Of a DNA stretch of 64,000 bases, positions 1-9,447 are shown one piece after another (within the stretch, counting starts at the first letter, position 1; each line of letters starts with the position of its first letter). The position numbers and the translations under genes were made by a program. Source of the stretch: JACMRI01 sp043778625 (GTDB lineage Bacteria > Bacteroidota > Bacteroidia > UBA4408); contig JAYWFU010000147.1 in the NCBI GenBank assembly GCA_043778625.1, forward strand, positions 48,435 to 112,434, read 5' to 3'. The notes under the pieces are model-generated. The model was not told where the DNA came from. It worked only from the letters and a program-made list of their open reading frames with translations, and made no database searches.

Positions 1-68
1 GTTTACAGTTACGTTGTATATTAGCATAGTAGTATTAAATTTTAACGTGTTAATTTTTTTACAAAAAC

Positions 69-104
69 AACAACTATTAATTACCTAAGCAATTAATAGT
101 TGTT
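69..104 (-). terminator. Intrinsic terminator of the 128-478 gene
   Basis: A perfect 14-bp inverted repeat (69-82 with 91-104, loop of 8) lies just past the stop codon of the leftward gene. On the minus strand it is followed by a T-rich stretch, as in a Rho-independent terminator. Confidence 0.6.
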
Positions 105-127
105 AAAGTTATTGGTGGGGTAGTTGG

Positions 128-478
128 TTATTTACGTCCTCCGCCTTTTGAGCCCGAGTTTTTCTTTTGAAAACGTTTAAAGAACTTCTCCATACGTGTA
201 TGTGGTGCTCTGCCCTCGTTAATGCGACGCGATTTCTTTGCATCCATACGCATCATTTTACGTGCCGACGCCGATTGACGGCGCATGAAACCTCTATAAT
301 TTTTTTCTTGGTTATTTTTTATTTGAGCACGAGTAATCGATTTCTCTTTGCCTGCGTTTAACTGATTCAAATTTTCGGTATCCATACGTTGTGCTTTGGC
401 GGTACTAACGCTTAACACAACTCCTACACTAAGAGTTAAAACAGATTTGGTAATGATTGATGTAAATAATGTTGCCAT
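128..478 (-). CDS. Small secreted, strongly basic hypothetical protein
   Basis: This 116-aa protein has an N-terminal hydrophobic segment ending in an AKA-Q type cleavage site (about residues 10-29), so it is probably exported. The rest is rich in Lys, Arg, Met and Asn (for example the stretch around residues 65-105) and ends in a Gly/Lys tail. I do not recognise a family. It is transcribed leftward, divergent from the lipoprotein at 555, and has its own terminator downstream. Function is unknown; it is probably real because of the signal peptide and the terminator. Confidence 0.6.
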   Translation of the reverse strand: MATLFTSIITKSVLTLSVGVVLSVSTAKAQRMDTENLNQLNAGKEKSITRAQIKNNQEKNYRGFMRRQSASARKMMRMDAKKSRRINEGRAPHTRMEKFFKRFQKKNSGSKGGGRK

Positions 479-554
479 TGAGTTTTAAATAATGCCTAAT
501 GTTTATTTTTATATCATGCTAAAATAGTTGCAGAAAGCATTAGTTTTGTGGTAA

Positions 555-974
555 ATGATTAAAATAATAAAATACTTTTTAACAATTTGTAGTGCCTTGC
601 TAATGAGCTGTAGCAAGCCTAGCCAAAGCATACCCTACGTAAGCGTTAATATTACTATATACCCGAGCACACCACAATATTACAAGTTAAATTCGGTGAG
701 CGGTTGGCAGTATGTGAGCGGTGGTGTTAACGGCATAATTGTGTACCGAAAAGATGTAAACGAGTTTATAGCCTACGAGCGTACCTCCACCTACGAGCCT
801 ACCCAAAACTGTGTGTGCGCAGTAGATACCAGCAATAACGTAGTGGTGCAAGACCCTTGTAGTGGGTCTAAATTTTTGCTCACCGATGGTAGTACTATAC
901 AAGGCCCTGCAAGTAAATATTTGCTACGTTACAGCACCACTTGGGACGGTAACGTATTACGCATTGTTAATTAA
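555..974 (+). CDS. Lipoprotein with a Rieske-like fold but degenerate cluster motif
   Basis: The 139-aa product starts with a lipoprotein signal (lipobox LMSC, Cys about residue 19). The C-terminal half resembles the Rieske [2Fe-2S] fold: a CxC pair (NCVCAV), then DPCSGSKF, a TDGS turn and GPAS before the final strands. Canonical Rieske proteins use CxH and CxxH; here the histidines are missing, so a normal cluster is unlikely. A TAnnTTTG-type -7 element (TAGTTTTG, 541-548) sits just before the ATG, which would give a nearly leaderless transcript. The family assignment is by motif memory, so it is moderate. The next gene begins 10 bases downstream. Confidence 0.6.
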   Translation: MIKIIKYFLTICSALLMSCSKPSQSIPYVSVNITIYPSTPQYYKLNSVSGWQYVSGGVNGIIVYRKDVNEFIAYERTSTYEPTQNCVCAVDTSNNVVVQDPCSGSKFLLTDGSTIQGPASKYLLRYSTTWDGNVLRIVN

Positions 975-983
975 ACCATTAGC

Positions 984-1364
984 GTGAAACAATTACACCC
1001 ATCACAGTTATTTTTTTTATTCTTGGTAATAAGTACCCTACAATTTACCCCGCTGTTAGCGGCTCAACCGCCTACTGATAGTGTAGTAACGGCACGTAAA
1101 TTAGTAGTTAAAAAACGTATTACTGCCGCCCTACTTACTATTACTATGGGGCCATTAGGCGCGCACCGCTTATATTTGGGTTGCCCAGCACACGTACCTG
1201 TAGCCTACGTGGCCACAGTAGGTGGTGGCGTGGGGCTTATACCCGTGTTAGACTTATTTGCCATACTTTTTACCCGAAATTTTGCGACGCTCCAAAACAA
1301 TAAGCAAGTGTTTATGTGGATGAAACCTCCACTCCCCAACACTGACACCCTCACCACAAAATAA
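984..1364 (+). CDS. TM2-domain membrane protein
   Basis: The 126-aa protein starts with GTG and has a signal-like N-terminus (residues 8-26). It then shows a TM2 domain: a basic run (KKRI), a membrane helix, the turn GPLGAHRLYLG and a second helix with the D at LDLF. TM2 proteins are small two-helix membrane proteins, often located in bacterial envelopes, with no clear biochemical role. It lies 9 bases after the Rieske-like lipoprotein gene and is probably co-transcribed with it. The usual Phe-Tyr after the turn reads Leu-Tyr, a minor change. Confidence 0.7.
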   Translation: MKQLHPSQLFFLFLVISTLQFTPLLAAQPPTDSVVTARKLVVKKRITAALLTITMGPLGAHRLYLGCPAHVPVAYVATVGGGVGLIPVLDLFAILFTRNFATLQNNKQVFMWMKPPLPNTDTLTTK

Positions 1365-1405
1365 CCATTAACTTCGCATAATTATTTAGCTAAAAAACCA
1401 TCATT

Positions 1406-3052
1406 ATGACCACTAAATTAATTTATTTTACCCTACTATTTACTACTAGTATTACTACTGTTTTTGCACAGGCACAACCCACTAAACGCCCCAAATTAGT
1501 GGTGGGTATAGTAGTGGATCAAATGCGGTACGATTACGTGTATAAATACTGGAACAAGTACGGCAATAAGGGGTTTAAACGCTTAGTAAGCGAGGGTACA
1601 TTTTGCCAAAACACACACTACAATTATAGCCCAACGGTAACAGCAGCGGGGCATGCAAGTATATTTACAGGCGCAAGCCCATCGCAGCACGGCATTGTGG
1701 GTAACGATTGGTATAACCGCACTACCAAAAAAAGCATGTATTGCACCGACGATGAAACCGTGCAATGCCTTGGAGGCACTGAAAAAGCAGGTAAAATGAG
1801 CCCTAAAAATATGCTTACCACCACCATTGGCGATGAACTACGTTTAAACCAACAGTTTAACAACAAAGTTATTGGTGTATCGCTCAAAGATCGCTCCAGC
1901 ATACTACCCGCAGGGCACACGGCTAATGGAGCCTATTGGTTTGATGGTAAAACGGGTAATTTTATTTCATCTACCCATTATATGGCTAAATTACCAACTT
2001 GGGTAGAGGCGTTTAATAACCGTAAATTACCACAAAGCTACATACAACAACCGTGGACAACGCTATTGCCTATTGAACAATATACCGAAAGTACGGCCGA
2101 TGAAACCAAGTACGAAGAAACCTTAAAAGGCGAAGACAAACCCACCTTCCCACATAACTTGCAAAAAATATACGAAGCTGTAGGTAGTTACGAAATGCTG
2201 CGCCCTACACCGTATGGCAATACTATAGTGCGCGAAATGGCAGTAAGTGCCATTGAAAACGAGCAACTAGGGCGTAACGAAAACGTAACGGATATGATTA
2301 CTATTAGTTTTTCGAGTACTGATTATGTGGGGCATCAGTACGGTACTGATGCTATTGAAACCGAAGACACTTACTTGCGGTTAGACAAAGAATTGGAACT
2401 GCTACTTAATTATATTGATGCCACGGTAGGCAAAAAAAACACGCTATTATTTCTCACCGCCGACCACGGCGCAGTGCCTGTACCTAACTTGTTGCTAGAC
2501 AATAAAATACCCGCAGGCTATACCGATGGCGACTACATAATGGACAGTGCTAACAAATACCTAAAACAAAAATTTGGCATAGGTGATTTAATTGAAGAGG
2601 AAGAAAACAATAACCTATACCTTAACCTTGCTACCATTACTAGTAATAATTTGGATATTGATAAAATAGAACTTGAGTTAGTACGTTTTTTACAACAGCA
2701 AGAGGGTATTAAAACCGCGGTTACCAGCCACGATATAGCCACCCTGAGCAACGCTAATTACACCCAAGAAATGATTGCTAACGGCTACTATAACAAGCGT
2801 AGTGGTAATGTAGTGTTTGCCCTAAATACGGGCTGGTTAACTTATAAAAAGAAAGGCACATCGCACGGTACGCAATACACCTACGATACCCACGTACCCT
2901 TAATTTGGTGGGGAGCTAATGTACCCAAAGCCAAAGCCGATTACGAGCACCATACCATAACTCAAATAGCACCCACGGTAGCTGCCTACCTAGGTATTGA
3001 AAAACCGAACGGAAGCACCGCCAACCCTATACAGGAGGTTTTAAAAAAGTAA
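1406..3052 (+). CDS. pafA: Alkaline phosphatase, PafA type
   Basis: This 548-aa exported enzyme (signal peptide 1-22) belongs to the type I phosphodiesterase/alkaline phosphatase superfamily and should hydrolyse phosphomonoesters in the periplasm. Residues known from Elizabethkingia PafA fall at the same positions: metal ligand D38 (VVDQM), nucleophile T79 (SPTVTAAGH), and N100 (VGNDW). The K-x-R pair is at 161-163 (KDR). Further metal-binding segments are STDYVGHQYG, TADHGAV and, near the C-terminus, SHGTQYTYDTHVP. It is followed after 8 bases by rsmA. Assignment is strong; substrate range is inferred from PafA. Confidence 0.92.
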   Translation: MTTKLIYFTLLFTTSITTVFAQAQPTKRPKLVVGIVVDQMRYDYVYKYWNKYGNKGFKRLVSEGTFCQNTHYNYSPTVTAAGHASIFTGASPSQHGIVGNDWYNRTTKKSMYCTDDETVQCLGGTEKAGKMSPKNMLTTTIGDELRLNQQFNNKVIGVSLKDRSSILPAGHTANGAYWFDGKTGNFISSTHYMAKLPTWVEAFNNRKLPQSYIQQPWTTLLPIEQYTESTADETKYEETLKGEDKPTFPHNLQKIYEAVGSYEMLRPTPYGNTIVREMAVSAIENEQLGRNENVTDMITISFSSTDYVGHQYGTDAIETEDTYLRLDKELELLLNYIDATVGKKNTLLFLTADHGAVPVPNLLLDNKIPAGYTDGDYIMDSANKYLKQKFGIGDLIEEEENNNLYLNLATITSNNLDIDKIELELVRFLQQQEGIKTAVTSHDIATLSNANYTQEMIANGYYNKRSGNVVFALNTGWLTYKKKGTSHGTQYTYDTHVPLIWWGANVPKAKADYEHHTITQIAPTVAAYLGIEKPNGSTANPIQEVLKK

Positions 3053-3060
3053 ACTATACC

Positions 3061-3852
3061 ATGCAAAACGTAAGAGCAAAAAAACATTTAGGCCAGCATT
3101 TTTTAAAAGATCAAGACGTGGCCTGTGCTATTGTTGATGCGCTTGTGGCAACTACCCAATACAAACACGTACTGGAAATTGGGCCAGGTATGGGCGTACT
3201 TACACAGTTTTTATTACAACACACTGCTAAGTACCAAACGTATGTAATTGATATTGATACGGAATCAGTAAACTATTTGCGCCAAGCATACGTGAGTACT
3301 CCGTTAAAAATTATTGAGGGCGATTTTTTAAAATCGAACCTTTCGGAATTATTGCAATTGCAGGGCAATGAGCAGTTTGCTGTTATTGGTAACTTTCCGT
3401 ACAACATATCTACCCAAATAATATTTAAAATATTAGATTACAAAGAGCTAGTGCCTGAGGTGGTAGGTATGTTTCAAAAAGAAGTAGCTGAGCGTTATGC
3501 CGCCAAGCACGGCAACAAAATCTATGGCATTACCAGTGTAATAACGCAAGCGTTTTACGACATTGAATATTTAATGACCATTGAACCCATATTGTTTGAC
3601 CCACCACCCAAGGTAAAATCAGCGGTAATACGCCTAACACGCAAGCCTAACTTAACACTGGCTTGCAACGAAACCTTGTTTATTAAAGTAGTAAAAGCGG
3701 GCTTTAGCCAACGCCGTAAAACATTGAGTAATGCCTTAAAACAATTAGGAATTAACTATATCAACGTACCCGAAACCACATTAAAAAAACGTGCCGAACA
3801 GTTAAGTGTAAACGATTTTATTGATCTTACTAACTTGCTTGATAATAAGTAA
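3061..3852 (+). CDS. rsmA: 16S rRNA (adenine1518/1519-N6)-dimethyltransferase
   Basis: The 263-aa protein is RsmA (KsgA), which dimethylates two adjacent adenines near the 3' end of 16S rRNA using S-adenosylmethionine. It begins with the family signature KKHLGQHFL, has the SAM-binding motif LEIGPGMGVLT (about residues 38-48) and the catalytic NxPY motif as NFPYNIS (about 117-123). The C-terminal helical domain contains the FSQRRKTLSNALK signature. The length is normal. It sits 8 bases after the phosphatase gene and 14 before the next one, so the three may share a transcript. Confidence 0.95.
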   Translation: MQNVRAKKHLGQHFLKDQDVACAIVDALVATTQYKHVLEIGPGMGVLTQFLLQHTAKYQTYVIDIDTESVNYLRQAYVSTPLKIIEGDFLKSNLSELLQLQGNEQFAVIGNFPYNISTQIIFKILDYKELVPEVVGMFQKEVAERYAAKHGNKIYGITSVITQAFYDIEYLMTIEPILFDPPPKVKSAVIRLTRKPNLTLACNETLFIKVVKAGFSQRRKTLSNALKQLGINYINVPETTLKKRAEQLSVNDFIDLTNLLDNK

Positions 3853-3866
3853 TAGAAACAGATATA

Positions 3867-4343
3867 ATGAATACCCTACTTATAGACGAAAAATGTTTGC
3901 TCGAAAAATTTGAAATTAAGGGTGGGTGGACATTTACACGCTTACCCAATTTTTTTAAAAATAAGCCATTTAATGAGCGCAAAGTAAAAGGCACTATTGA
4001 TGGTTTTGAAATTAGTAAATACCACTTAATGCCAATGGCTAGCGGATATTTGTTTTTGCCTATAAGAGCCGAAATTCGTAAGGCTATACAAAAACAAGCG
4101 GGCAATTATGTACAGGTAACGCTTTACTCTGATAACGACCCGCTAATAATACCCGATGAGTTTGCACTTTGCTTGACTGATGTACCAGAGGCTTTGCAGT
4201 TTTTTAATAGTATATCTAAAAGTGAACAAAATTTATATATAAAATGGATTTTTTCGGCTAAGCGAGAAGTAACAAAAGTAAACCGCTTAACAAAAAGTAT
4301 TGATAAACTTTCGCGGAAGTTAAAACTATATCAACCCGAATAA
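3867..4343 (+). CDS. DUF1905 / YdeI-OmdA-like protein
   Basis: The 158-aa protein has an N-terminal DUF1905-like part (GGWTFTRLP, then VKGTIDGFEISKYHL and a hydrophobic strand) and a C-terminal YdeI/OmpD-associated helical part beginning at FALCLTDVPEAL. Proteins with this pair of domains are common in Bacteroidota; the C-terminal family includes proteins named for protection against bacteriocins, but the molecular role is not established. No signal peptide is seen, so it is probably cytoplasmic. It is spaced closely between rsmA and the START-domain gene. Confidence 0.7.
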   Translation: MNTLLIDEKCLLEKFEIKGGWTFTRLPNFFKNKPFNERKVKGTIDGFEISKYHLMPMASGYLFLPIRAEIRKAIQKQAGNYVQVTLYSDNDPLIIPDEFALCLTDVPEALQFFNSISKSEQNLYIKWIFSAKREVTKVNRLTKSIDKLSRKLKLYQPE

Positions 4344-4353
4344 TTAAGCTATC

Positions 4354-4968
4354 ATGCGATTATTTATAACTCTTAATCTACTTATTAATTTGTTAGGCTA
4401 CACTTGCTGTGTAGCCCAATTTAATTTAGCTTGGAAACTTCAACTCAACAAAAACAATATTCAGGTATATACCGCCAAGCCTGCTAACGCCAGTGTTAAT
4501 GCGGTAAAGGCGCATACTGTGTTTAGCGTAGACCCTAACAAAGTACTGTCGTTTTTAATATCGCCTACTATGCACGTTAAAAATTTGCCTAATTGCAAAA
4601 GTTCTACATTGCTTAAAAACATGGGCGATACCAACTATTATTTTCATCAACAATACGACTTGCCTTGGCCTGTGGCCGATAGAGAGGTAGTGTATTTATT
4701 TAAAGTAAAACACTTACCTAATAATTGTATTGCAATAACATCGCAATCAATGCACAATTATATTCCGCCTAACAAAGGCTACATACGTATTACCCAATTT
4801 GAAGCTCAGTGGAAACTTACTACCTTACCGCTCACTAAAACCGATGCCCATTATATGGCATTGGCTAATCCTGCGGGGAGTATTCCTGCGTGGTTTCTTA
4901 ATTTGTTTATGGTAGATGGTCCTTACACTAGTTTTAAATTAATGCACGAATATTTTAATGGCAACTAA
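4354..4968 (+). CDS. Secreted START-domain lipid-binding-like protein
   Basis: The 204-aa product has a signal peptide (about 1-21, ending CVAQ) and a START/Bet v1-like domain. Recognisable pieces are DLPWPVADREVV, the strand RITQFEAQWKL, and the final helix region PAWFLNLFMVDGPYTSF. START domains form a hydrophobic pocket that binds lipids or similar ligands. The signal peptide implies a periplasmic location, but no ligand can be read from the sequence. Its last codons overlap the start of the TonB-dependent receptor gene, so the two are probably translated together. Confidence 0.75.
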   Translation: MRLFITLNLLINLLGYTCCVAQFNLAWKLQLNKNNIQVYTAKPANASVNAVKAHTVFSVDPNKVLSFLISPTMHVKNLPNCKSSTLLKNMGDTNYYFHQQYDLPWPVADREVVYLFKVKHLPNNCIAITSQSMHNYIPPNKGYIRITQFEAQWKLTTLPLTKTDAHYMALANPAGSIPAWFLNLFMVDGPYTSFKLMHEYFNGN

Positions 4969-7291
4969 ATTATTTTTTATACTAATAGTATTAAGCTCTG
5001 GCACATTTGCACAAACGCTACAACAGGTAGTACGTGGCAAAGTTATTGATGCAGCTTCGCATCAACCCATACCTGGCGCAGTAGTACTTGTGGCCAAAAC
5101 ATCGCCAATAATTGGTGTAACTACTGATGCTAACGGTAATTATCGTATTGAAAATTGTCCGCTTGGGCAACAACAAATTATAATATCCTATATAGGTTAT
5201 GCGCCTAATAAAGTGCAAGTAATAGTAAACTCGGGTAAGGAAACTATTATAAACGTGGAGCTGGAAGAAAATTACGTGAATATAAAAGAGGTGGAAATAA
5301 AAGCAACAACTGACAACACTAAATCAAGTAACGAAATGGCAACCGCCAGCGCACGCCAATTTAGTGTAGACGAAGCCAACCGCTACGCAGGCAGTTTTAA
5401 CGACCCTGCACGTATGGCAAGCAACTACGCAGGCGTATCATTAACGAGCGATATCCGCAACGATATTGTAATACGAGGTAACTCGCCAAGTGGTGTGCTA
5501 TGGCGCCTCGACGGCTTTGATATACCTAACCCTAGCCACTTTAGTGCTACAGGCGTTGGGGGCTCAATAAGTATATTGAATAATAATTTTATGGCTAATA
5601 GTAATTTTTATACTAGTGCTTTCCCGGCAGAGTATAACAATGCGCTAAGCGGTGTGTTTGATATTAAACTACGCAATGGTAATAACGAAAAACACGAGTT
5701 TACGGCACAGGTTGGTTTTAATGGTTTTGAGGGCAACGCCGAAGGGCCTATTAGCAAGCGTAGAGGGTCAAGTTACATGGTGGGGTATAGGTACAGCATA
5801 TTATCGTTTATAAAAAAACTAGGCATTAACTACGGCACTACCAGCGTGCCTCAGTACCAAGACCTTACCTTTAAATTATTTTTTCCGTTTACCAAGGGTA
5901 GTGTTACTTGGTTTACAGTTGGCGGTATTGGCAGCAACGATATACTAGGCAAAAATGTTGCACCTACTGATTTTGTAGGCGTAAAAGAATTTAACATTGC
6001 CTTTAAATCAATAATGGGAGTTAGCGCAGTATCGTTTAATTACAACCTTAACACTAAATCGTACTTGCGCTGTGTGGCAGGTGCCACCTACGATGGCAGT
6101 GCTTTGGTATTAGACACTGTTATTAACAATGGTATAGCACCGTTTCGTAACGAACAAAATAATAGATTTAAACAAGGCGCACATACTTATATTAACACCA
6201 AGCATAGCACACGGCTAACGTCTCGCATTGGGCTAATAACCGACAATATAGGCTACCAAAATAGCAATGTGCGTAATTATGGTGCAGTGGCAAAAACCAT
6301 ATTTAATGCATCAGGCAATGCGTTGCTACTACGTGCCTACGCCGAAAGTAATTATAAAATAACGCCTACACTTACCGCCAATACTGGGGTAGCGTATATG
6401 CACTTTTTGTTAAATAATACTCAAGCTATTGAGCCACGTGCTGGGCTAGCTTGGCAAGCTCTACCTTTGCATCGCTTTAGCCTAGCGTATGGTGCACACA
6501 ATAAGTACCAAGAGTTGCCCATTTATTTTATTGAAACTCCTTTAAAAAATGGCGATGTATCATTGACCAACAAAAACTTAAAACCCACACAATCGCACCA
6601 ATTAGTAGCTAGCTACGACTGGAGTATTAATGAATACTGGCGCATAAAAACTGAAACCTATTATCAACAGTTACGCAATGCGCCTATCGAGCAACGTGCC
6701 ACATCGTTTAGTATGCTTAATGCAGGAGCGGCGTTAGCTTTACCTTACGTAGATAGTTTGGCAAGCAAAGGCCTAGGGCGCAACTATGGCGCAGAGTTTA
6801 CGCTAGAGCAAAGTATGCACAAGGGGTTTTATGGCTTGCTTACATTATCGTTATTTAAAAGTGAATACAAAGGAGGCGACAACTTATGGCGTAGAACTGC
6901 TTTTAGTAGCAACTACGCCAGCAACGTACTGTTGGGTAAAGAATTTAAACTCAATCAAAAGCTTACTTTAACTAGCGACATTAAAATAACCGTAGCAGGC
7001 GGTAGGCGTTACAGCCCAGTAGATACGTTAGCTTCGCAAATAGCTGGGTTTGTAGTACGCAACGAAACTAACGCCTACTCGCAACAATACAAGCAATATC
7101 AACGCATGGATATTAGAGTTGGCTGTAGGCAAAATTTTAAACATGCCGCCCACGAGTTAGCCATAAGCCTTACCAATGTTACCAACCACAAAAATATATT
7201 TGATGTAGTGTATAACCCCACTACCAAAGCTATTTATTATACCTATCAGCTACAATTTGTACCTATACTACTCTACCGTATTTATTTTTAA
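4958..7291 (+). CDS. TonB-dependent receptor with carboxypeptidase-like N-terminal domain
   Basis: The 777-aa outer-membrane protein has a signal peptide (about 1-18), a carboxypeptidase-D regulatory-like domain (VRGKVIDAASHQPIPGA to about residue 110), a plug domain with the RGNSPSGVLWRLDG motif (about 173-186), and a beta-barrel ending in an aromatic residue (RIYF). It would import a nutrient or siderophore using TonB energy; the substrate cannot be told. It overlaps the START-domain gene by 11 bases. No SusD partner or FecR/anti-sigma gene is adjacent, which argues against a typical polysaccharide utilisation locus. Confidence 0.88.
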   Translation: MATKLFFILIVLSSGTFAQTLQQVVRGKVIDAASHQPIPGAVVLVAKTSPIIGVTTDANGNYRIENCPLGQQQIIISYIGYAPNKVQVIVNSGKETIINVELEENYVNIKEVEIKATTDNTKSSNEMATASARQFSVDEANRYAGSFNDPARMASNYAGVSLTSDIRNDIVIRGNSPSGVLWRLDGFDIPNPSHFSATGVGGSISILNNNFMANSNFYTSAFPAEYNNALSGVFDIKLRNGNNEKHEFTAQVGFNGFEGNAEGPISKRRGSSYMVGYRYSILSFIKKLGINYGTTSVPQYQDLTFKLFFPFTKGSVTWFTVGGIGSNDILGKNVAPTDFVGVKEFNIAFKSIMGVSAVSFNYNLNTKSYLRCVAGATYDGSALVLDTVINNGIAPFRNEQNNRFKQGAHTYINTKHSTRLTSRIGLITDNIGYQNSNVRNYGAVAKTIFNASGNALLLRAYAESNYKITPTLTANTGVAYMHFLLNNTQAIEPRAGLAWQALPLHRFSLAYGAHNKYQELPIYFIETPLKNGDVSLTNKNLKPTQSHQLVASYDWSINEYWRIKTETYYQQLRNAPIEQRATSFSMLNAGAALALPYVDSLASKGLGRNYGAEFTLEQSMHKGFYGLLTLSLFKSEYKGGDNLWRRTAFSSNYASNVLLGKEFKLNQKLTLTSDIKITVAGGRRYSPVDTLASQIAGFVVRNETNAYSQQYKQYQRMDIRVGCRQNFKHAAHELAISLTNVTNHKNIFDVVYNPTTKAIYYTYQLQFVPILLYRIYF

Positions 7292-7378
7292 ATAATTAAC
7301 TAGTGGTTAGTTTAATATTAAAACTATGCCTACGCTTTAATTTTTATATTTACGTATTAAAATATTCTTAAAAAAACA

Positions 7379-7900
7379 GTGGCAAAATTTACACTCGACA
7401 TAGCCGAAGAAATTGATTTTAACCTAATTGCAGTAGCTAGTCATACCAAAATGTACAAGCTGTGTTGGGCTATTAATGCACAGTTGGGCTTTAAGTTCAT
7501 AAAACACGATGATTTTATTATAAGAGAATCATTTTCGACTTTTAGACATTATTCGAGTTACAAATTTTACCAAGAAAACACTGAAATATTTTATCAACTC
7601 ATTGAAAACAAGGGGCAACTAGTATCGCACAAAAACACTCAAAACCTACCAATTGACGAGGGAGTGAGCTATTTAATAAAAGAGCATAAAAATTTTAATT
7701 ATTTTTTGTACATCAACGGAATTTTTATCGAAAGCGATTATCATCTTTTGTTAAAAGAATTACGCAACATACCCCGCATACTTACTACATTTGAAATAGA
7801 TTTACAACAAATTAAAAACCGAAGTATATTTTTAGACTATGATCCCTTTAAACAAAACAAAAATAGTAGCCACATTAGGGCCAGCGTCCGACAGTCCTGA
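7379..7900 (+). CDS. IPExxxVDY-family protein
   Basis: The 173-aa protein starts with GTG. Bacteroidota carry a short conserved protein of this type (named for an IPExxxVDY motif) next to pyruvate kinase. Here the motif is degenerate (YLIKEHKNFNYFL, about residues 100-112). Its C-terminus overlaps the pyk gene by 62 bases in another frame, which suggests translational coupling. The family function is unknown. Gene order supports the call more than the sequence does. Confidence 0.7.
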   Translation: MAKFTLDIAEEIDFNLIAVASHTKMYKLCWAINAQLGFKFIKHDDFIIRESFSTFRHYSSYKFYQENTEIFYQLIENKGQLVSHKNTQNLPIDEGVSYLIKEHKNFNYFLYINGIFIESDYHLLLKELRNIPRILTTFEIDLQQIKNRSIFLDYDPFKQNKNSSHIRASVRQS

Positions 7901-9266
7901 AATAATTGAACAAATGATTAAAACTGGCGTGGATGTGTTTCGCGTTAATTTTAGCCATGTAGATTATGATCGTGTGCGCCGTACCATTGAAACCATACAA
8001 GAAATTAATCTACGTCTTAATACGCACGTGGCTATACTAGCTGACTTGCAAGGCCCTAAATTGCGCATAGGCGAGGTAGAAAACGGATTGGTGGAACTAG
8101 TGCCTGGCAACGAAGTAATATTTACTACCGAAAAATGTATAGGTACTGCCGAACGCTTGTTTATTACTTATCCGCAGTTTCCGAAGGACGTAAAAGTGGG
8201 CGAAAAAATATTGGTAGAAGATGGTAAATTTCAGCTAGAAGTAATAGCCACCAACCAAACTGACGAAGTACGTGCACGTGTATTATATGGTGGAAAGTTA
8301 GCCAGTAAAAAAGGAGTGAACCTACCTAACACCAAAATATCGTTGCCGTGCCTTACCGAAAAAGATTTATTTGATTTGGAGTTTGCCTTAAGTTGCAACG
8401 TAAATTGGATAGGCTTATCATTTGTACGTAATGCAGCCGATATTATTGAGTTGCGCCACATTATTACCAACCACGGACGCCGTACACGTATTGTAGCAAA
8501 AATTGAAAAGCCCGAAGCTATTGTTGATATTGATAATATTATAAAAGAAACTGATGCCGTAATGGTGGCACGTGGCGACTTGGGAGTTGAAATTCCGTAC
8601 GAGGAAGTGCCCCTAATACAAAAAGAAATTGTACGCAAATGCCTTGATGCCAGCAAGCCCGTTATTATTGCTACGCAGATGATGGAGAGCATGATAACTA
8701 ACATACAACCTACCCGCGCTGAAGTAAGCGATGTAGCCAACGGTGTATTAGATGGTGCTGATGCTGTAATGCTAAGTGGCGAAACATCAGTAGGTGCGCA
8801 CCCTGTAAAGGTTATTGAGGCAATGCAAAAAATTATTGCACAAGTAGAGGCTAAAGGGTACCGTTACAATAGAGTACGCCCCGCTATTGAAAAAACAAGT
8901 GAGCGTTTCATTACCGAAAGCATTTGTTTTAGTGCGGCACAACTTACGCAAGCCACTGGTACTAAGGCTATTGTAACTATGACACACAGTGGATTTACAG
9001 CATTTAAGCTAAGCGGCTATCGCCCTAATGCTGTTATATACATGTTTACTGACAACCAAGCTATACTAGATATGATGAACCTAGTGTGGGGAGTACGTGG
9101 TTTTTATTATAACAAAAACATAAGTACCGACCACACCATAGCCGATATTAAGCACACTCTTAAAGCTGATGGCTGGCTTACCGAAGGCGAGTATATCATA
9201 AACATAGCCTCTATACCATTAGGCGAAAAAGGTAAGACCAATATGCTTAAAATAAGCACAATATAG
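7839..9266 (+). CDS. pyk: Pyruvate kinase
   Basis: The 475-aa enzyme transfers phosphate from phosphoenolpyruvate to ADP in the last step of glycolysis. It starts with KTKIVATLGPASDSP, has the ADP/substrate segments ADLQGPKLRIG and NFSH, the metal- and PEP-binding KIEKPEAI and ARGDLGVEIP, and the signature ATQMMESM. The start at ATG 7839 gives the normal N-terminus, so the 62-base overlap with the preceding gene is real. No terminator is obvious before the tRNA-Arg promoter 29 bases downstream. Confidence 0.96.
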   Translation: MIPLNKTKIVATLGPASDSPEIIEQMIKTGVDVFRVNFSHVDYDRVRRTIETIQEINLRLNTHVAILADLQGPKLRIGEVENGLVELVPGNEVIFTTEKCIGTAERLFITYPQFPKDVKVGEKILVEDGKFQLEVIATNQTDEVRARVLYGGKLASKKGVNLPNTKISLPCLTEKDLFDLEFALSCNVNWIGLSFVRNAADIIELRHIITNHGRRTRIVAKIEKPEAIVDIDNIIKETDAVMVARGDLGVEIPYEEVPLIQKEIVRKCLDASKPVIIATQMMESMITNIQPTRAEVSDVANGVLDGADAVMLSGETSVGAHPVKVIEAMQKIIAQVEAKGYRYNRVRPAIEKTSERFITESICFSAAQLTQATGTKAIVTMTHSGFTAFKLSGYRPNAVIYMFTDNQAILDMMNLVWGVRGFYYNKNISTDHTIADIKHTLKADGWLTEGEYIINIASIPLGEKGKTNMLKISTI

Positions 9267-9294
9267 CACGACTAAAAAATACCTAATTAAATAG

Positions 9295-9324
9295 TTGCAA
9301 AACAATAAACTAATAGTAGTTTTG
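9295..9324 (+). promoter_or_regulatory. Promoter of tRNA-Arg
   Basis: TTG at 9295-9297, a spacer of exactly 19 bases, and TAGTTTTG at 9317-9324 match the Bacteroidota consensus TTG-N19-TAnnTTTG. The tRNA begins 17 bases after the -7 element. Confidence 0.75.
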
Positions 9325-9341
9325 TGCCAGTAATAAAAAAT

Positions 9342-9415
9342 GGTCTGGTAGCTCAGCTGGATAGAGCAACTGCTTTCTAAGCAGTCGGTCATTGGTTCGA
9401 ATCCAATCCGGATCA
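9342..9415 (+). tRNA. tRNA-Arg (anticodon UCU)
   Basis: A full cloverleaf can be drawn: a 7-bp acceptor stem (with two G-U pairs), D arm with GCTC/GAGC, anticodon stem ACTGC/GCAGT with loop TTTCTAA giving anticodon TCT, and T arm ATTGG/CCAAT with loop TTCGAAT. It reads AGA. The CCA end is only partly encoded (discriminator A then CC). Its 3' end is the integration site of the prophage. Confidence 0.93.
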
Positions 9416-9416
9416 C
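9404..9416 (+). other. attL core repeat
   Basis: The 13-bp sequence CAATCCGGATCAC covers the 3' strand of the tRNA-Arg T and acceptor stems and recurs exactly at 27866-27878. The tRNA stays intact on this side. Confidence 0.85.
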
Positions 9417-9447
9417 CTTTACACCGTTCTTTATTATCTTGTTTTAG

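Noticed and set aside
8231..8740. Leftward frame of about 169 codons opposite pyruvate kinase
   Set aside because: It is fully within the strongly supported pyk gene on the other strand and has no homologous pattern.
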